From positions 40,939,669-41,003,668 of the forward strand of contig CP092879.1 in the NCBI GenBank assembly GCA_030710605.1: a DNA stretch of 64,000 bases, in the 5' to 3' direction. Both the position numbers and the translations under genes were made by a program. Each line of letters opens with the position of its first letter. The stretch's first letter is position 1. The notes under the pieces are model-generated. The model was not told where the DNA came from and ran no database searches. It worked only from the letters and a program-made list of their open reading frames with translations. The DNA is from Cordylochernes scorpioides (taxonomy: Eukaryota > Arthropoda > Arachnida > Pseudoscorpiones > Chernetidae). Positions 10,784 to 21,962 of the stretch are shown piece by piece.

Positions 10784-11169
10784 CTAGCGGGCGTACCCGG
10801 CTCCGCCCGGGTTTTACTCGAGGGAAGTTGTTTTCTTGGCCGACTGTTTTACATATGGTGTTATCTTAAAATTGCTTGTTTTGAATATTTTTTTAGATTG
10901 AGATTATTAGCTAATATGTAAAAAAATTAACTCTGTTGAAATTTAATTTTGTATTTTATATAAATAAAATTAACTCTGTTGATTTTTTTTGTATTTAATC
11001 GATAACAGCGAAGTTACGCATGTTAATGTTAGGAAAAATATTTTGATGTTAAGCAAAACCTGCTCCATCTCGTTTTACATAAATGTTGAAAATTTGGTCG
11101 AAATTGATGCATTGTAACGAAAGTTTTTAGCGAACACCACTTATGAAATTTCCATTTTATTAATATAGA
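10784..11169 (-). mobile_element. Helitron, 386-bp internally deleted copy
   Basis: It starts (plus strand) with CTAGCGGGCGTACCCGG and ends with AATATAGA, flanked by A and T. Its sequence is the reverse complement of the 711-bp Helitron at 15695-16405 with about 330 bp of the interior missing. Removing it rejoins ...TATATATA to TAGAT, which restores the 5' end of the outer Helitron. This shows the order of insertion. Confidence 0.75.
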
Positions 11170-11173
11170 TAGA

Positions 11174-13060
11174 TAACAATGAACACGCTCATCTTCCAAG
11201 TTATTCTATTAAAACACACACACCTCCTTCAATAGCACAATTCCTTTATAATTTGTAAAATATTAAAGTTATATATGTGAATGTAGTCTGTATTACGTGT
11301 TAATTATAGGTAGTAAAGGCCTGTTAACAGAAATATCGATCAAATTTAAATACATGAGTGATCAAAGATTGCAAAGTTTTGTTTCATGTAAATCTCTATT
11401 TGCGCCTTCGAATATTTTACTTTTCTATAATTATCATTTTTTAATAGGGTACACACATTCCTACTTGTAGTCGCCGCAACGGTGGCGTAATGGTGGATAT
11501 AGAAGTTTCCCATGACCGACTGTTCAATAAACACTGTTACTCCTCGAAGTTTTCGTTCATTAGAGGTCAGATTCGATTGAAATATATATTTTCTGGTTCA
11601 AAAAGCTGTCGCTCCTGGGAGACCACAGTAGTCACGACCTACAGTTTATAAAATGTGCGGTTTTAATTCATTTATATAAACCATTTATAATACACTTCGA
11701 ATAAATTTGAAAATTAATAGATTTGATGACAAAACCTACGCTGAAAATTATACAGAAATAAATTCGTTACTTATGTTGAAATATTTCGTAATATTTGAAT
11801 AAAGATAGCTTGTGTGGGAGTGTGAGGAAAGGGAAGAGAAGGTTGCCTGGTCAGAACAACCCCTGGGTGACCATATGTCCAGGCTTCTTAAAATAAACAT
11901 TTCCGTGAGCTCCCTTTCTCACCCCTTTCCTCCAGGAGACTAATTTATTCTACTTAAAATAGTTTTAAAACACCTGGATTTGATGATAAAGTGATAGTTC
12001 TCAACGAGGTGCCCTCCACACCAGTTGTTCCCAGGGTGATCCTCAAAGTCTTCTCTTTCCTCTGCGATCTACTTCTCACGGGTATTTGCTCCTGGATCTT
12101 GCTTACTGTATGCGTCCTTACCTCTTATCACACAACTACCATGACTGCTCGCAAATCACCATATATATATATATATTAAGCAAACAAAAAGTTATATGGC
12201 AGTACTCTTTATGCGTAGTCTTACTATACACAGAGCGTAACGCCTTTTTGCGTGTGTGTGCCTAATTAATACAAATTCTCCCACATATAAAATAAATTCC
12301 CTTGGCAATGTAAAAACAAAATAATTGAAATTACAGAGAAGTTCCAACATATTCTACAGCTATTTTAACGATAGAAAAACACATATAGTTCTCGCGTTTC
12401 ACTCTTGGATTTAATTTTTCTAGTTGAAAAGTGAGAGCTCGAACGTTGGTGGTGGTGTTTTGTTATCGTAGTGGCTTGGGGCTCACGACCCCGTACTTCA
12501 ACCTACAGGGCAGTCCCTTACTTGTGCTGCTTCTTCCGCCCACCACGTAGTGGAGGGGTTGGACTTCTGGGCAGGAGCTCGAACGTTCGCGGTTTTGATT
12601 AATAAAAAACATATTGCGAAAGGTTTTATTTATTTTCATAATTTTATTTCACAATTAATATTATTTTATCTATTCTATAAATTCCACCCCTTAGATAAAA
12701 TGTCCGCTTTGCCAATTCATTCAAATTCATTATAATCATAATAATTCAGTGTGTCAAAGTGGTAGTCAACTATGTTTTGGGTTCATTGTGGGCAAAATTC
12801 CAAAATATTATGTTATTACACATATATTTTATTACAAATATTTTCTCGATAGAGAGTGATTATTATACAGATATAAATAAACAAAACACATCACATTGTT
12901 ATGCAATACTACGATCAAATTTCTAAATAGATATTATATACATATTGTATTTGAAAGATACATATATTTATAAGTTATGAGTAAAAAGATAGCTACATAC
13001 AATCATGGACAAAACTTAAGGAATTTATACCTTTTAATGAGAAAATCTTTCTTCCATGGA
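11174..13060. other. Long intergenic stretch with unassigned GC-richer patches
   Basis: No gene is recognised. A patch at 11815-12130 holds an imperfect inverted similarity (GAGGAAAGGGAAGAG near 11823 against CTTCTCTTTCCTC near 12050). A patch at 12430-12590 repeats GAGCTCGAACGTT twice (about 12436 and 12572). A short TATATA run lies at 12163-12178. These may be old mobile elements. Confidence 0.35.
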
Positions 13061-13099
13061 CTACACTATCGAAATTAAATAGAGTGATAGATATTGTTA

Positions 13100-13560
13100 C
13101 ATGGATGACAAGGCCAAGATACCAGAGTAAAGTTAGGGAAAGAGAGGTGAACTTTAGCGGCCCCCACTGCCATGTGGCAGGCGCTAAAAAACAGCATTCC
13201 TGTGTGGAGGAGGACAGAGTCTGGTTACATCTGCGGCGAGGAGAAAACGTGCGACTTGCCTCCGGGCGTGTGGATCATCCTGCAAGGCGGTGCCAGGAGA
13301 GACTGACATCGGAGCGACCCACAAGGCGGTGTGGGCCAGGCTGCATGTGTATAGTGTGGAGCGGAACGCTTCACAAGAGGACGTCCACGGCGCCAAGGAT
13401 TCTTCTGACGGGGAGGTCGAAGGCAAGTCCCAATGTTGTATTCCTTCTGTTAAGTGAGATACAATAAAGCGCTAACTTTAGCTGCAATCCCTTCGAACTC
13501 ACATGTATATCTTTGTGGCATCCTGGGTAGACAAAGTATACGAATAGCGTTTGGGTATGA
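13100..13560. repeat. GC-rich unassigned segment
   Basis: A 127-codon plus-strand frame and an 80-codon minus-strand frame overlap here, but neither resembles a known protein. The phrase GGAGCGGAACGCTTCACAAG and the following GGCGCCAA recur with changes at about 57155-57195, next to a Helitron end. This suggests a dispersed repeat, not a gene. Confidence 0.35.
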
Positions 13561-13931
13561 GGTAACAATATATTTGAATCTATAATACATTTTTAAAAAT
13601 ATCATTAAATACAACATTATTGATTATTGAATATATTTCATATTAACCAGTCAATCGTTTTTGAAGAGTGCTAGCATTGTAAATGAAACTATTATCTGAA
13701 GAAACTATATCTAATAATGAAAAATGCAGCAGTGTGCTTTTCCCTGTGTGATCTGAATATTTATTTATTTTATCAATAAACTATATCCAATAAGAGTAAA
13801 CTATATCAGGCCTCCAGGAAAAAGTATCTTTTCAGTTACTGCGATGATTTTTGTGAATCTGATTCAAGCAATAATTGATTTTATTTGGCGATAGATTCAT
13901 GGCTAACTTAAGTTGACAATTGAAAAAAATA

Positions 13932-14032
13932 ATGCCTTGTATCAATATTGAGTAAAGACGTCAGGCCTCCAGGGAAAATATTTTTCCTGGACAGCCTGAT
14001 ATTTTTACGCAATATTAATACAAGGGAATATT
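13932..14032. repeat. Palindrome just downstream of a receptor gene
   Basis: A hairpin is formed by CTTGTATCAATATTGAGTAA and its inverted partner TTACGCAATATTAATACAAG. It is closed by TCCAGG-AAAATATTTTT-CCTGGA. It ends about 30 bp beyond the stop codon of the receptor at 14062-15060, and a partial copy lies at 13790-13830. It may be a MITE or part of the 3' UTR. Confidence 0.55.
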
Positions 14033-14061
14033 TTATTGAATAGTAAACTATATCACAGAAA

Positions 14062-15060
14062 CTAATCAGGTTTAGGGAAAGGGACCAAAACAGAGTAAGA
14101 TAGAACAAAACATAAGCAGGTGAAGAAAGACCTGAGGTTAACCTCCATGTAGTAGCCCGCGGTGACAGCCAGTCTTGGTCTCACTATGTCGAACGTCGCA
14201 GCCAGGTACCTGGTTGATGAGTCCAACAAAGTCTGGTCATACAAAAGAATATCCAGAAACTGCTTCGATGCATTTGATAACATCTCGCCAGCCAGGAAGA
14301 TGAGTATCATAAGGAACAACACATTTGCTTCAGCAACATATGAAATCATCACGACTTCAAACGAATAGCTTCTTAAGTTTAGAACCAATAAAAAGCTAAT
14401 AAAACTGCACACAACATATACAAATATTGGAATTGAGAAAATAGCATCAATCTGTTTTACGATTTCCTTTTGTATTTTGAGGTAATATTCAATAATTTCG
14501 TTAAGTTCATTGTTATCATTATAATTCTTGATCCGATTGCTGAGGTCCAAGAGGATTGATGTAGCTCGAGCGATAAGAAATAAATAAACCAGGAAACAAT
14601 TTATGATGAATAATGACATAATTGACGATGCAATACGACAGCAGTTTATAATTATGTTAGAATCCCATATCAAACTAATAACAAAAATATTGAATATAAT
14701 ATTTACAATTGAAATGACAATAAATAGAATGTAATAATACTTTTCCAAGCATGATTTTTCATCTAGAGTTTTACAAAATATTGAATTTCTCATAATAAAT
14801 CTAAATGCTTCTGCTCTTAGATGGCAAAAAGCTACGATAAAGGTTGGCATAGAAATGTGCATGAAGCCTGTTAGTTTGATACTTAGGTTGTAGTCCTTGA
14901 AGAGCCAGATGAGAGGTTCTTGAGTCAGGAATACAGTGATGCAGCTCCAAAAGTAAACGGACTGCCAGTTTCTCGACGGATTCAGTGGAAAACACTGGGT
15001 TCCTATGTTCACTAGTTGGAGATACCATGGGAGAGGGTTGTGGTCGACAGGCTGCGCCAT
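14062..15060 (-). CDS. Gustatory-receptor-like 7TM protein, subgroup C (1)
   Basis: A 332-residue receptor-like protein. The start MAQPVDHNPLPWYLQLVN was chosen at 15060 because the sister gene at 28409-29410 begins identically. The frame is open to an ATG at 15129, but that stretch covers the conserved upstream motif. The subgroup signature is TQCFPLN, then EPLIWLFKDYNLSIKLTGF. The loop after TM4 reads ARATSILLDLSNRI. The TM6 end is GEMLSNASKQFLDILLYDQT, and TM7 ends SYSVLVPFPKPD. The protein is shorter at its carboxy end than subgroups A and B. It is intact. Confidence 0.85.
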   Translation of the reverse strand: MAQPVDHNPLPWYLQLVNIGTQCFPLNPSRNWQSVYFWSCITVFLTQEPLIWLFKDYNLSIKLTGFMHISMPTFIVAFCHLRAEAFRFIMRNSIFCKTLDEKSCLEKYYYILFIVISIVNIIFNIFVISLIWDSNIIINCCRIASSIMSLFIINCFLVYLFLIARATSILLDLSNRIKNYNDNNELNEIIEYYLKIQKEIVKQIDAIFSIPIFVYVVCSFISFLLVLNLRSYSFEVVMISYVAEANVLFLMILIFLAGEMLSNASKQFLDILLYDQTLLDSSTRYLAATFDIVRPRLAVTAGYYMEVNLRSFFTCLCFVLSYSVLVPFPKPD

Positions 15061-15199
15061 TCTAGGCCAAGCACGCATTATCGATTGTCTTGTGTACAGA
15101 ATCAATACCAAATTCAATTTTGTGGCCAAACATAATTATTTGGTGAATGCATTCAATTTATGATGTATATTGAATGAGCAACTGATAATATTTAACTAA

Positions 15200-15694
15200 T
15201 ATTACTATTCCTTCATGCATATATCTGATGGTTCAGCTTATAAAGAAAAGTTTGAATTATATATTTGAAAAATAATTTTGTAATATAGGTATTTTAAGAG
15301 TAAAAATCCTTGTATTTTTGGCAGGGGAAAATCTGGTCCATATTGTGTGGTGCTATGCTTTTTAAGTAATGACACTATTTTTTGAAGAGAGAGAGAGAGA
15401 GAGAGAGAGAATATAACCAATTTATATTTATAATGTAGATAAGATATATCACATAACATGTATGAGTTAAAAATGTTTAATTATTCAAATATTCAAATAG
15501 ATCAACAATGAACTGATAAAAGTATCCAATTAAAACTTCTTATAAAGATTTGTATTGCAGTCCAAGAATAGTTTGTTAGCTATATAGAGACGACTAACAA
15601 AAATAAATGAGAATTTTCTAGTAATATCCATTTTATAAGAAAATATTTATAAATCAAAATCGAAAAAGCGTGTATGTCTAACGAAAACAATAAA
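15200..15694. other. Intergenic with a GA microsatellite
   Basis: A (GA)n tract lies at about 15387-15411. Otherwise this is AT-rich DNA with no gene recognised. Confidence 0.45.
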
Positions 15695-16405
15695 TCTATA
15701 TTAATAAAATGGAAATTTCATAAGTGGACATCACTAAAAACTTTCGTTACAATGCATCAATTTCAACCAAATTTTCAAGATTTATGTAAAACGAGATGGA
15801 GCAGGTTTTGCTTAACATCAAAATATATTTCCTAACATTAACATGCGTAACTTCGCTGTTATCTATTAAATACAAAAAAAAATCAACAGAGTTAATTTTA
15901 TTTATATATAAATGCAAAATTAAATTTCAACAGAGTTAATTTTTTTACATACTAGCTAATAATCTCAATCTAAAAAATATTCAAAACAAGCAATTTTAAG
16001 ATAACACCATATGTAAAACAGTCGGCCAAGAAAACAACAACGATATTATATCTTTCTCACATATTCACACACAATCTTGATTAATAATTAAAACTAATCT
16101 TTAACATTGTTTATTATACTTCAACTTTTATTTCTACATTTGTTTTTAAATACCCAATTGTTTTATCATGTTTCTAATTTCGCCTAACAAATATACAAAT
16201 TTATAGTGACCAACATATGCAAATTTTATCTTTGTTTTTATTTAACTTGATATCGTAAACATAACATCCATTGTAAGCATTTTTCTGTTCACCTTCCGTG
16301 GTTTCTCTTTTCTCTGATAGTTTTTAGGTGTAGTAAATTTTCTTATTACTAGACTACAAACATTCCCTCGAGAAAAACCTGGGCGAAGCCGGGTACATCC
16401 GCTAG
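15695..16405 (+). mobile_element. Complete 711-bp non-autonomous Helitron
   Basis: The 5' end is TCTATATTAATAAAATGG. The 3' end has a GC-rich hairpin (CCTGGGCGAAGCCGGG) ending 9 nt before CTAG at 16402-16405. The flanking bases are A (15694) and T (16406), with no duplication. This matches Helitron insertion between A and T. The shorter relative at 10784-11169 lacks about 330 bp of the interior. No ORF for a RepHel protein is present, so mobility would depend on an autonomous partner. Confidence 0.8.
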
Positions 16406-16639
16406 TTGAAAATATAATGGCAAAATTTATATAAAAGGAAAAGCAATATAAGTAATAAAAAATATGAGAAAATATTAATTAACCTTTCTGCTGAAAACTG
16501 TAGAACTAGTATTATAGTAGGCAAAGTTTTCATCGGCCAATGAATCAGAGGAAAACTTGTACATTGGTTATGCATATAAATATAACAATTTTCAATTGTA
16601 TTGAAATTTATCATGTAATTTTGAATTGAATTATGTAAA

Positions 16640-17400
16640 AAAAGGCAAAAGTAGAGAGTATTATAGACAGAAAGATGAGCTGACATAGAAAGACCTGAGG
16701 TTGACCTCCATGTAGTAGCCCGCGGTGACTGTCAATCTTGGTTTTGACACGTCGAGCGTCGTAGCCAGGTACCTGGTTGAAAGGAAGATCAAGGTACGGT
16801 TGTAGAGCAGGAGCTCCAGGAACTGTTGAGATGCCTTTGATAGCATCTCACCAGACAGGAAAATGAAGACTATCATGAATGACATAAATACATATTAATA
16901 ATGAATTATTTGTTAATAATTTAAAAGTACATTAAAATATGCAGTTTGTTAATATTTCATTTTAATTTTGATCTCTTTTGGTTTTTTTCCTTTTTTTTTT
17001 CTCTCTCGCTGTGATTAAATTTTCTGATTCAAAGTGGGTATAGTAAAATGAAAAAATATATAAATGTGAAGACAAAAACAAACTTGAAAATTTCAAAATC
17101 ACTACTATCAAATTCATGATATTTATTTATATATTTTTAATATTTAGAAAAATAAATAAATAAGAAGAAAGGATATATTACAATAAAAGAACAATAATAT
17201 CTAAATATTCTAAAACAATATTTATCAGAGCTTGATTCATTATTGAATTTCGAGGAATACAAGTTTTTTTTAAATGAAAAACATAATAATAAAAACTGTA
17301 ATAGGGGCTTAAAGAAATGTGAGAGCTTGATAGCAAGTGTGAAGTCAGTGAAATTCCAAGGGAAACGCAGGGTACCAGTTTCTAGATAAATGTAAAATAA
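16640..17400 (-). pseudogene. Broken gustatory-receptor-like gene, subgroup B
   Basis: The carboxy part is an open segment at 16661-16885 with GEMLSKASQQFLELLLYNRT, STRYLATTLDVSKPRLTVTA and GYYMEVNLRSF. It loses the frame exactly where TM7 should begin. Upstream, near 17270-17370, a second frame reads WNFTDFTLAIKLSHFF, the segment after TM1. The intervening TM3-TM5 region is frameshifted and AT-degenerate, and the amino terminus is missing. It sits between the Helitron and the intact subgroup B gene at 17995. Confidence 0.8.
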
Positions 17401-17994
17401 TAAAAAAAAATGTTATTTTCGATACCTGGCTACATGACTAACTAAACACCCGCTTCAAGATGATCAGTTATTTTGTGCTATGTATACAAAGTTTCCCCCA
17501 ATAGACCATTCCTTATAAAATATTAATCATAAACATTTTATCATAAAATTTTTAGTTTTAAAAACTTTTAAAAAATAATTTTCTTAAAGACAATATACAT
17601 ATATATTTTCATTCACTCAAAGATTCTTTGCAGAAAGGATTATTATTGTATCAACTGATATAATACAGACATTTTTTTCTGTCATTTTATTTTTAGTGTA
17701 GGGGTAATTTTTCTAATGTTTTATATAATTTAAAATAAATAATATTTTAAAGGTTTTCTAAAAGACAAAATATAAGCAAACTTGAGACAAATTTGGATTT
17801 ATTTATTTTTTAAAGCAATTATGAGAAAAACCATTAAAAATTAGGCATATAGGAATTAAAAGATTACTAACCATTTTTTTGGAGAAACAACAGTTCGTTG
17901 CAATTCATGCTGATATTTGCATTGCTAAATAATTAGGATTTATGTTAATAGTTCAGTGTGTAGGTAAACTAAATAGATATGGAAAAGTATGTAT
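17400..17994. other. Intergenic, nothing recognised
   Basis: Very AT-rich 3' flank of the receptor at 17995-19011. No repeat or gene is recognised. Confidence 0.4.
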
Positions 17995-19011
17995 TTAAGA
18001 GTCTGTAATTTGAGTAGGGAAGGGTATAAGCAAAGAGTAAGACACTACAAAACATAAGCTGGTGAAGAAAGACCTGAGGTTAACCTCCATGTAGTAGCCC
18101 GCGGTGACAGCCAGTCTTGGTCTCACTACGTCGAGCGTCGCAGCCAGGTACCTAGTCGAAGGGTAGATCAAGGTACGGTCGTAGAGAAGAAGCTCCAGGA
18201 ATTGTTGAGAAGCATTTGATATCATCTCACCAGACAGAAAGATGAGTAATAATATCAACAATACGTAGGTTTCAACAATATACGTTATCAGTTTAATATT
18301 AAATGGATAGTTTTTCATGTTGACTATAAATATAAAGCTGACAAAATTGGAGAATACAAAAATAAATAGAGGCACAGAGAAAATGCTATCAATTTGCTTT
18401 ATTATTATCTTGAGTTCATTTAGGTAAATATTCAATATTTCATTTAGATTTTTTTCATTGTTAGGCAGTTTCATTTCTTCATTAAAGTAATTGATTATTG
18501 AAAGAGTTCGGAAAAGAACAAATAAGTAAAGGAGAAGACAAATCAAGGAGAAAAAACCAAGCACCATCATAATTGAATTCATAATAGTTATGATGAATGA
18601 ACTCCAAAATAAATATAGCATGAGAGCATTAATGATTATAAATCCAATTGATATTGCTATAAATAAGTATGAATAATATTTTTCTAGATATGATTTATTA
18701 TTTATTTTTTTACAAAAGAGTGAATTATTAAGAAGAGAGTTCAAAACCTTACTTTTTAGACGGCAAAGCACAACAATAGAGAAGTTGATGAGAACCTGTA
18801 GAAAATGGCCAATCTTTACACCAAGTTTGAAGTCGGTGAAGATCCAATTGGCCAATTCTTGCCCCAAGAACAGGATGATACAGAATGAGTAGCAGATAAA
18901 TCTCCAGGTGGTAGGTTTCTCCTCTTGTAGAAACTGAGTTACCCTGACCAGAATTTGGAGATACTTTGGTAAGACGTTGTCTTCAAGACGTAGCGACATT
19001 GCTTTCTCCAC
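17995..19011 (-). CDS. Gustatory-receptor-like 7TM protein, subgroup B (2)
   Basis: A 338-residue intact ORF. The start at 19011 (MEKAMSLRLEDN) could instead be the inner Met at 18999. It is the most divergent at the amino end: LPKYLQILVRVTQFLQEEKP replaces the usual PWYL and GTQCF signatures, and FICYSF replaces IYFWS. After TM1 it rejoins the subgroup with ANWIFTDFKLGVKIGHF. The carboxy block is standard: GEMISNASQQFLELLLYDRT, the RPRLAVTAGYYMEV linker and SYSLLIPFPTQ. The conserved upstream motif follows immediately at 19018. Confidence 0.83.
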   Translation of the reverse strand: MEKAMSLRLEDNVLPKYLQILVRVTQFLQEEKPTTWRFICYSFCIILFLGQELANWIFTDFKLGVKIGHFLQVLINFSIVVLCRLKSKVLNSLLNNSLFCKKINNKSYLEKYYSYLFIAISIGFIIINALMLYLFWSSFIITIMNSIMMVLGFFSLICLLLYLFVLFRTLSIINYFNEEMKLPNNEKNLNEILNIYLNELKIIIKQIDSIFSVPLFIFVFSNFVSFIFIVNMKNYPFNIKLITYIVETYVLLILLLIFLSGEMISNASQQFLELLLYDRTLIYPSTRYLAATLDVVRPRLAVTAGYYMEVNLRSFFTSLCFVVSYSLLIPFPTQITDS

Positions 19012-20290
19012 AAACTATTGATTAGATATTGTGTACGCAGAGTAAGCAAAAGGCAAATTGTGTTTACCTCCTTCTTAATAGAATGGCTACATGAGTTCTA
19101 TAATTATATTTTTTATAATTATATATTCAAATATAAGAAAATTGTGATATACTTTTATAAAAAAAATATCTAAAAACCTTTTACGCAATAAGTTTCTTTA
19201 TTATAAAAAAATCTTTTTTTTGCAATAAAAAAACTTATTGTGTAGGGGTTTTAGATAATTTTTTTTATAATTATTTATACTAATTTTCATTTATAGAGGC
19301 TATATTTCTTTTTAAACTCTAGTTCACAATGGGTTTTACTGCGGTTTGGGTTATTTGGCACATTTTAAAAATATTTTCCTCAAAGTAATTTAAGTAAAAT
19401 TCGATTCTTTAATGGATATAAATATCTTTAATCTAAAATGAATATATCGATATAAATCCCATCTTTTGGAAAATTCATTCAAAAATTTATGCCCTTACAG
19501 AAAATTTTATCAAAACAGTAATTTTGAAATAAGAATTGTTTTAATCTATTCTATCATTTAATAACCACTTAAAATTCTCCATGAACAAATTATCTGCCTA
19601 TACTTAAGAAGTTACTACTTATAGCTTTCAAACCACTGTGTATTCTCAAACATTTTTAGAGAACAGCCAACATCACTTTGGAATTAAAAATAAGGTTTTA
19701 GAAATATGGAAAAAAGATTCAGACACATAAGAGACAACAACCTTTGAAATGAAAACAATTGCTTTATAAGATATTGAGGTTTTCTGTTTAGTTATATAAG
19801 AATGCTCTTTATTTATTTCTGAGGTGAATCTGTATAAGACCGGTGGTTTTAATAAAACTTTATGTGTGTGTGTCAAAAAATATAAGAATGTTAATTCAAG
19901 CTTCCAAACGTGCTTGTCTCTTATGAATTTATAATACAGATATGAACACATCTAAATATGGAAATATGACTGAAAAACTTCCTAATTAAAAGTAAGAAAG
20001 TTAATGGTGCGCTGAGTTATGAACCATGATTCTATAAAAAGAAGGAAGTTTTTTTTCTTCTACAAGTTATTGTGTATAAAATACTTAAAGTATGTCAATT
20101 CAACCTAAGAAATATTCGTTGCTGATTAAAATAAACTTTAAGAAGAGGCTAAAGTTTCATTTTTGTGTTTACTTTTTAAAAAACAAATTTTAAGTCAATA
20201 TTAGAGGGTTTTCTAGTAAATAAAAGTCTCTACCATATGTACTTATATTTAACTTATATAGCACACTGAAGTTATATCCATATATATATC
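19012..20290. repeat. Intergenic with a 120-bp palindrome
   Basis: At 19157-19275 the strings CTAAAAACCTTTTACGCAAT and ATTGTGTAGGGGTTTTAGAT are near-perfect inverted arms about an A/T-rich centre. This looks like a hairpin MITE. The rest is AT-rich and unassigned. A TG repeat occurs near 19863. Confidence 0.5.
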
Positions 20291-20298
20291 AGAATCTA

Positions 20299-20990
20299 CA
20301 GTGGCCACGAAAAAATTCCATCACTTAGAAATACTTATTATAGTTTCTCTAAAATTTGGTGAGCTATATAATAGTAATATCTGAAAAATAATTGATTTAT
20401 ATTTCAATAAAAGGGGATATAAATTTATTGAGAGATACAGCTTTTATCAATATTTGGCGTGTCCTACTTAGGCACGTGTACGGACCGCTACACGGTGAGG
20501 CATACTGTCATATAGTTTTTTATCGATTCCTGTGGGATGCTAGACCAATTCATTTAATTTTTTTGTCGAAGCTGTTGAAGATTACTCGGCTGTGCAGATT
20601 GCCAAATCTCCTCCCCATCATGTCCCATATATGCTAAATTTGAGAAATATCTGGGGAACATTGGGGCCAGGGAAGGATGTCAGCATTTTGAAAGAAGGAT
20701 CGTGAGGTGATGGTTGTATGTGATCGAAATTATCTTCTTGAAAATAGCATTATTAGTATGCTCAAGAAATGGTAACACAACAGATTGAAAAATATCTGCA
20801 ATGTAAAGTTTAGAAGTCATTGTGCCTTATATAGAGATTGAAGGAGCCCTACTTTTATAGCTGATGTCACCCCACACCATGAAGCAAGGGGTTCTTGCTG
20901 TATGCCGTTCCACAATAAAGTCTTAATGGGAATTTTCTTGGGGCCTATGATTTTGAAGGGGACTGACTGCTGGAAAGACTACCCCATCGA
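20299..20990 (-). pseudogene. Tc1-like transposase relic with one terminal repeat
   Basis: The minus strand, in several frames, gives HTARTPCFMVWGDISYKSRA, GTMTSKLYIADIFQSVVLPF and YMGHD. These match the carboxy half of Tc1 (DD34E) transposases, from the second catalytic Asp region towards the Glu. Stops and indels are frequent. At the left end, TA followed by CAGTGGCCACGAAAAAATTC at 20299 is a Tc1-type inverted terminal repeat. The amino half and the second terminal repeat are missing. Confidence 0.75.
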
Positions 20991-21962
20991 GAAAGAGAGA
21001 GATTTTTTTAGATGGAAAATACTTTATTTCATCATCCATATAATATTATATAAGACTACAAAAGATAATATATATGAATAAATAGTGATTATATTGGAAT
21101 ATAATAAATATAGAAATTTACTGAATATATATATATATAAACAATATATACACAATGTCTTCATTGATGGCGTCCACCGCGGGGAAGACTCCGCAATGGG
21201 GGAACCTCGAGAGTTCTCTACCACATGTGCGTAGGTTGGTGAGATAGCTTGTATTCCCTTACTCACGACCAAAATAGTACTTGTAGATGGTAGACTTTGT
21301 TATACTTGTAAGCTTCATTTCCTCGCCAAACAGTCAGGCCTGCAGATTCAGAGTCAGTTCATAGGAGGCGAGCACTCCCCAGAGAGAGAGTGAGATACAG
21401 TGAACAAGAGTTGAAGCATCTCCGACAAGAAAAATAAATGAATCAAGATGAAAGTTACAGTAACAACATAATTATAATATATTATATATAGGATACATAC
21501 CACAGAAGAGAGTAATACTGTACAATTTTATATATATAAATAATATTTGATTAAACTTCTATATTAAATATTAATACATTTTTTTTGCAGATCTAAAAGT
21601 GATGCGAGATAAAAATCATGCCAGGTTTTTTATATATTCAGTATGATTTTTACTGGTGAAATTAGCGGAGGAAAAACTACAAGTGATAGATAGAAATAAA
21701 TTTGCTATTCATAGAAAGTAAAACATGCAATCGCTCGTACTTAAAAATACATCATTTAACACAGCACGCAATTTACTCGTTGGAGTTCATTAATTTTATT
21801 AATATTTCATTTTGGAGAGCAAAAATTTTGTATTCCCATTTCAAGAGGAACCAAAGAGCAATTCTTCAAAATGTGCATGAATAGAGTAATTGCATAGATT
21901 GAAGTTTATATTTTGAATGAATATATGCATTTCACACTTTTAACCTAATTGCATTTATTTTG
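20990..21962. other. Intergenic, no gene recognised
   Basis: Segments at 21165-21280 and 21310-21430 are less AT-rich, contain GA-rich runs and lack an ORF of recognisable type. They may be old repeats. Confidence 0.35.

Larger units (their letters stand above)
9095..11173 (-). mobile_element. Non-autonomous Helitron, outer member of a nested pair
   Basis: On the minus strand the 5' end reads TCTATATATATA, reconstructed across the inner insertion. The 3' end is a GC hairpin (CCCGGGCGAAGCCGGG) followed about 9 nt later by CTAG. The flanking host bases are A (9094) and T (11174), with no target duplication. These are the textbook Helitron ends. The body has roughly 205-bp direct repeats and a pogo/Tigger fragment. 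No Rep/helicase ORF is present. A second Helitron is inserted in its 5' terminus. Confidence 0.7.

Noticed and set aside
13084-13568. ORFs of 127 (plus), 80 and 65 codons (minus)
   Set aside because: No family resemblance. Open frames on both strands are expected in a GC-rich patch, and part of it is repeated at 57155.
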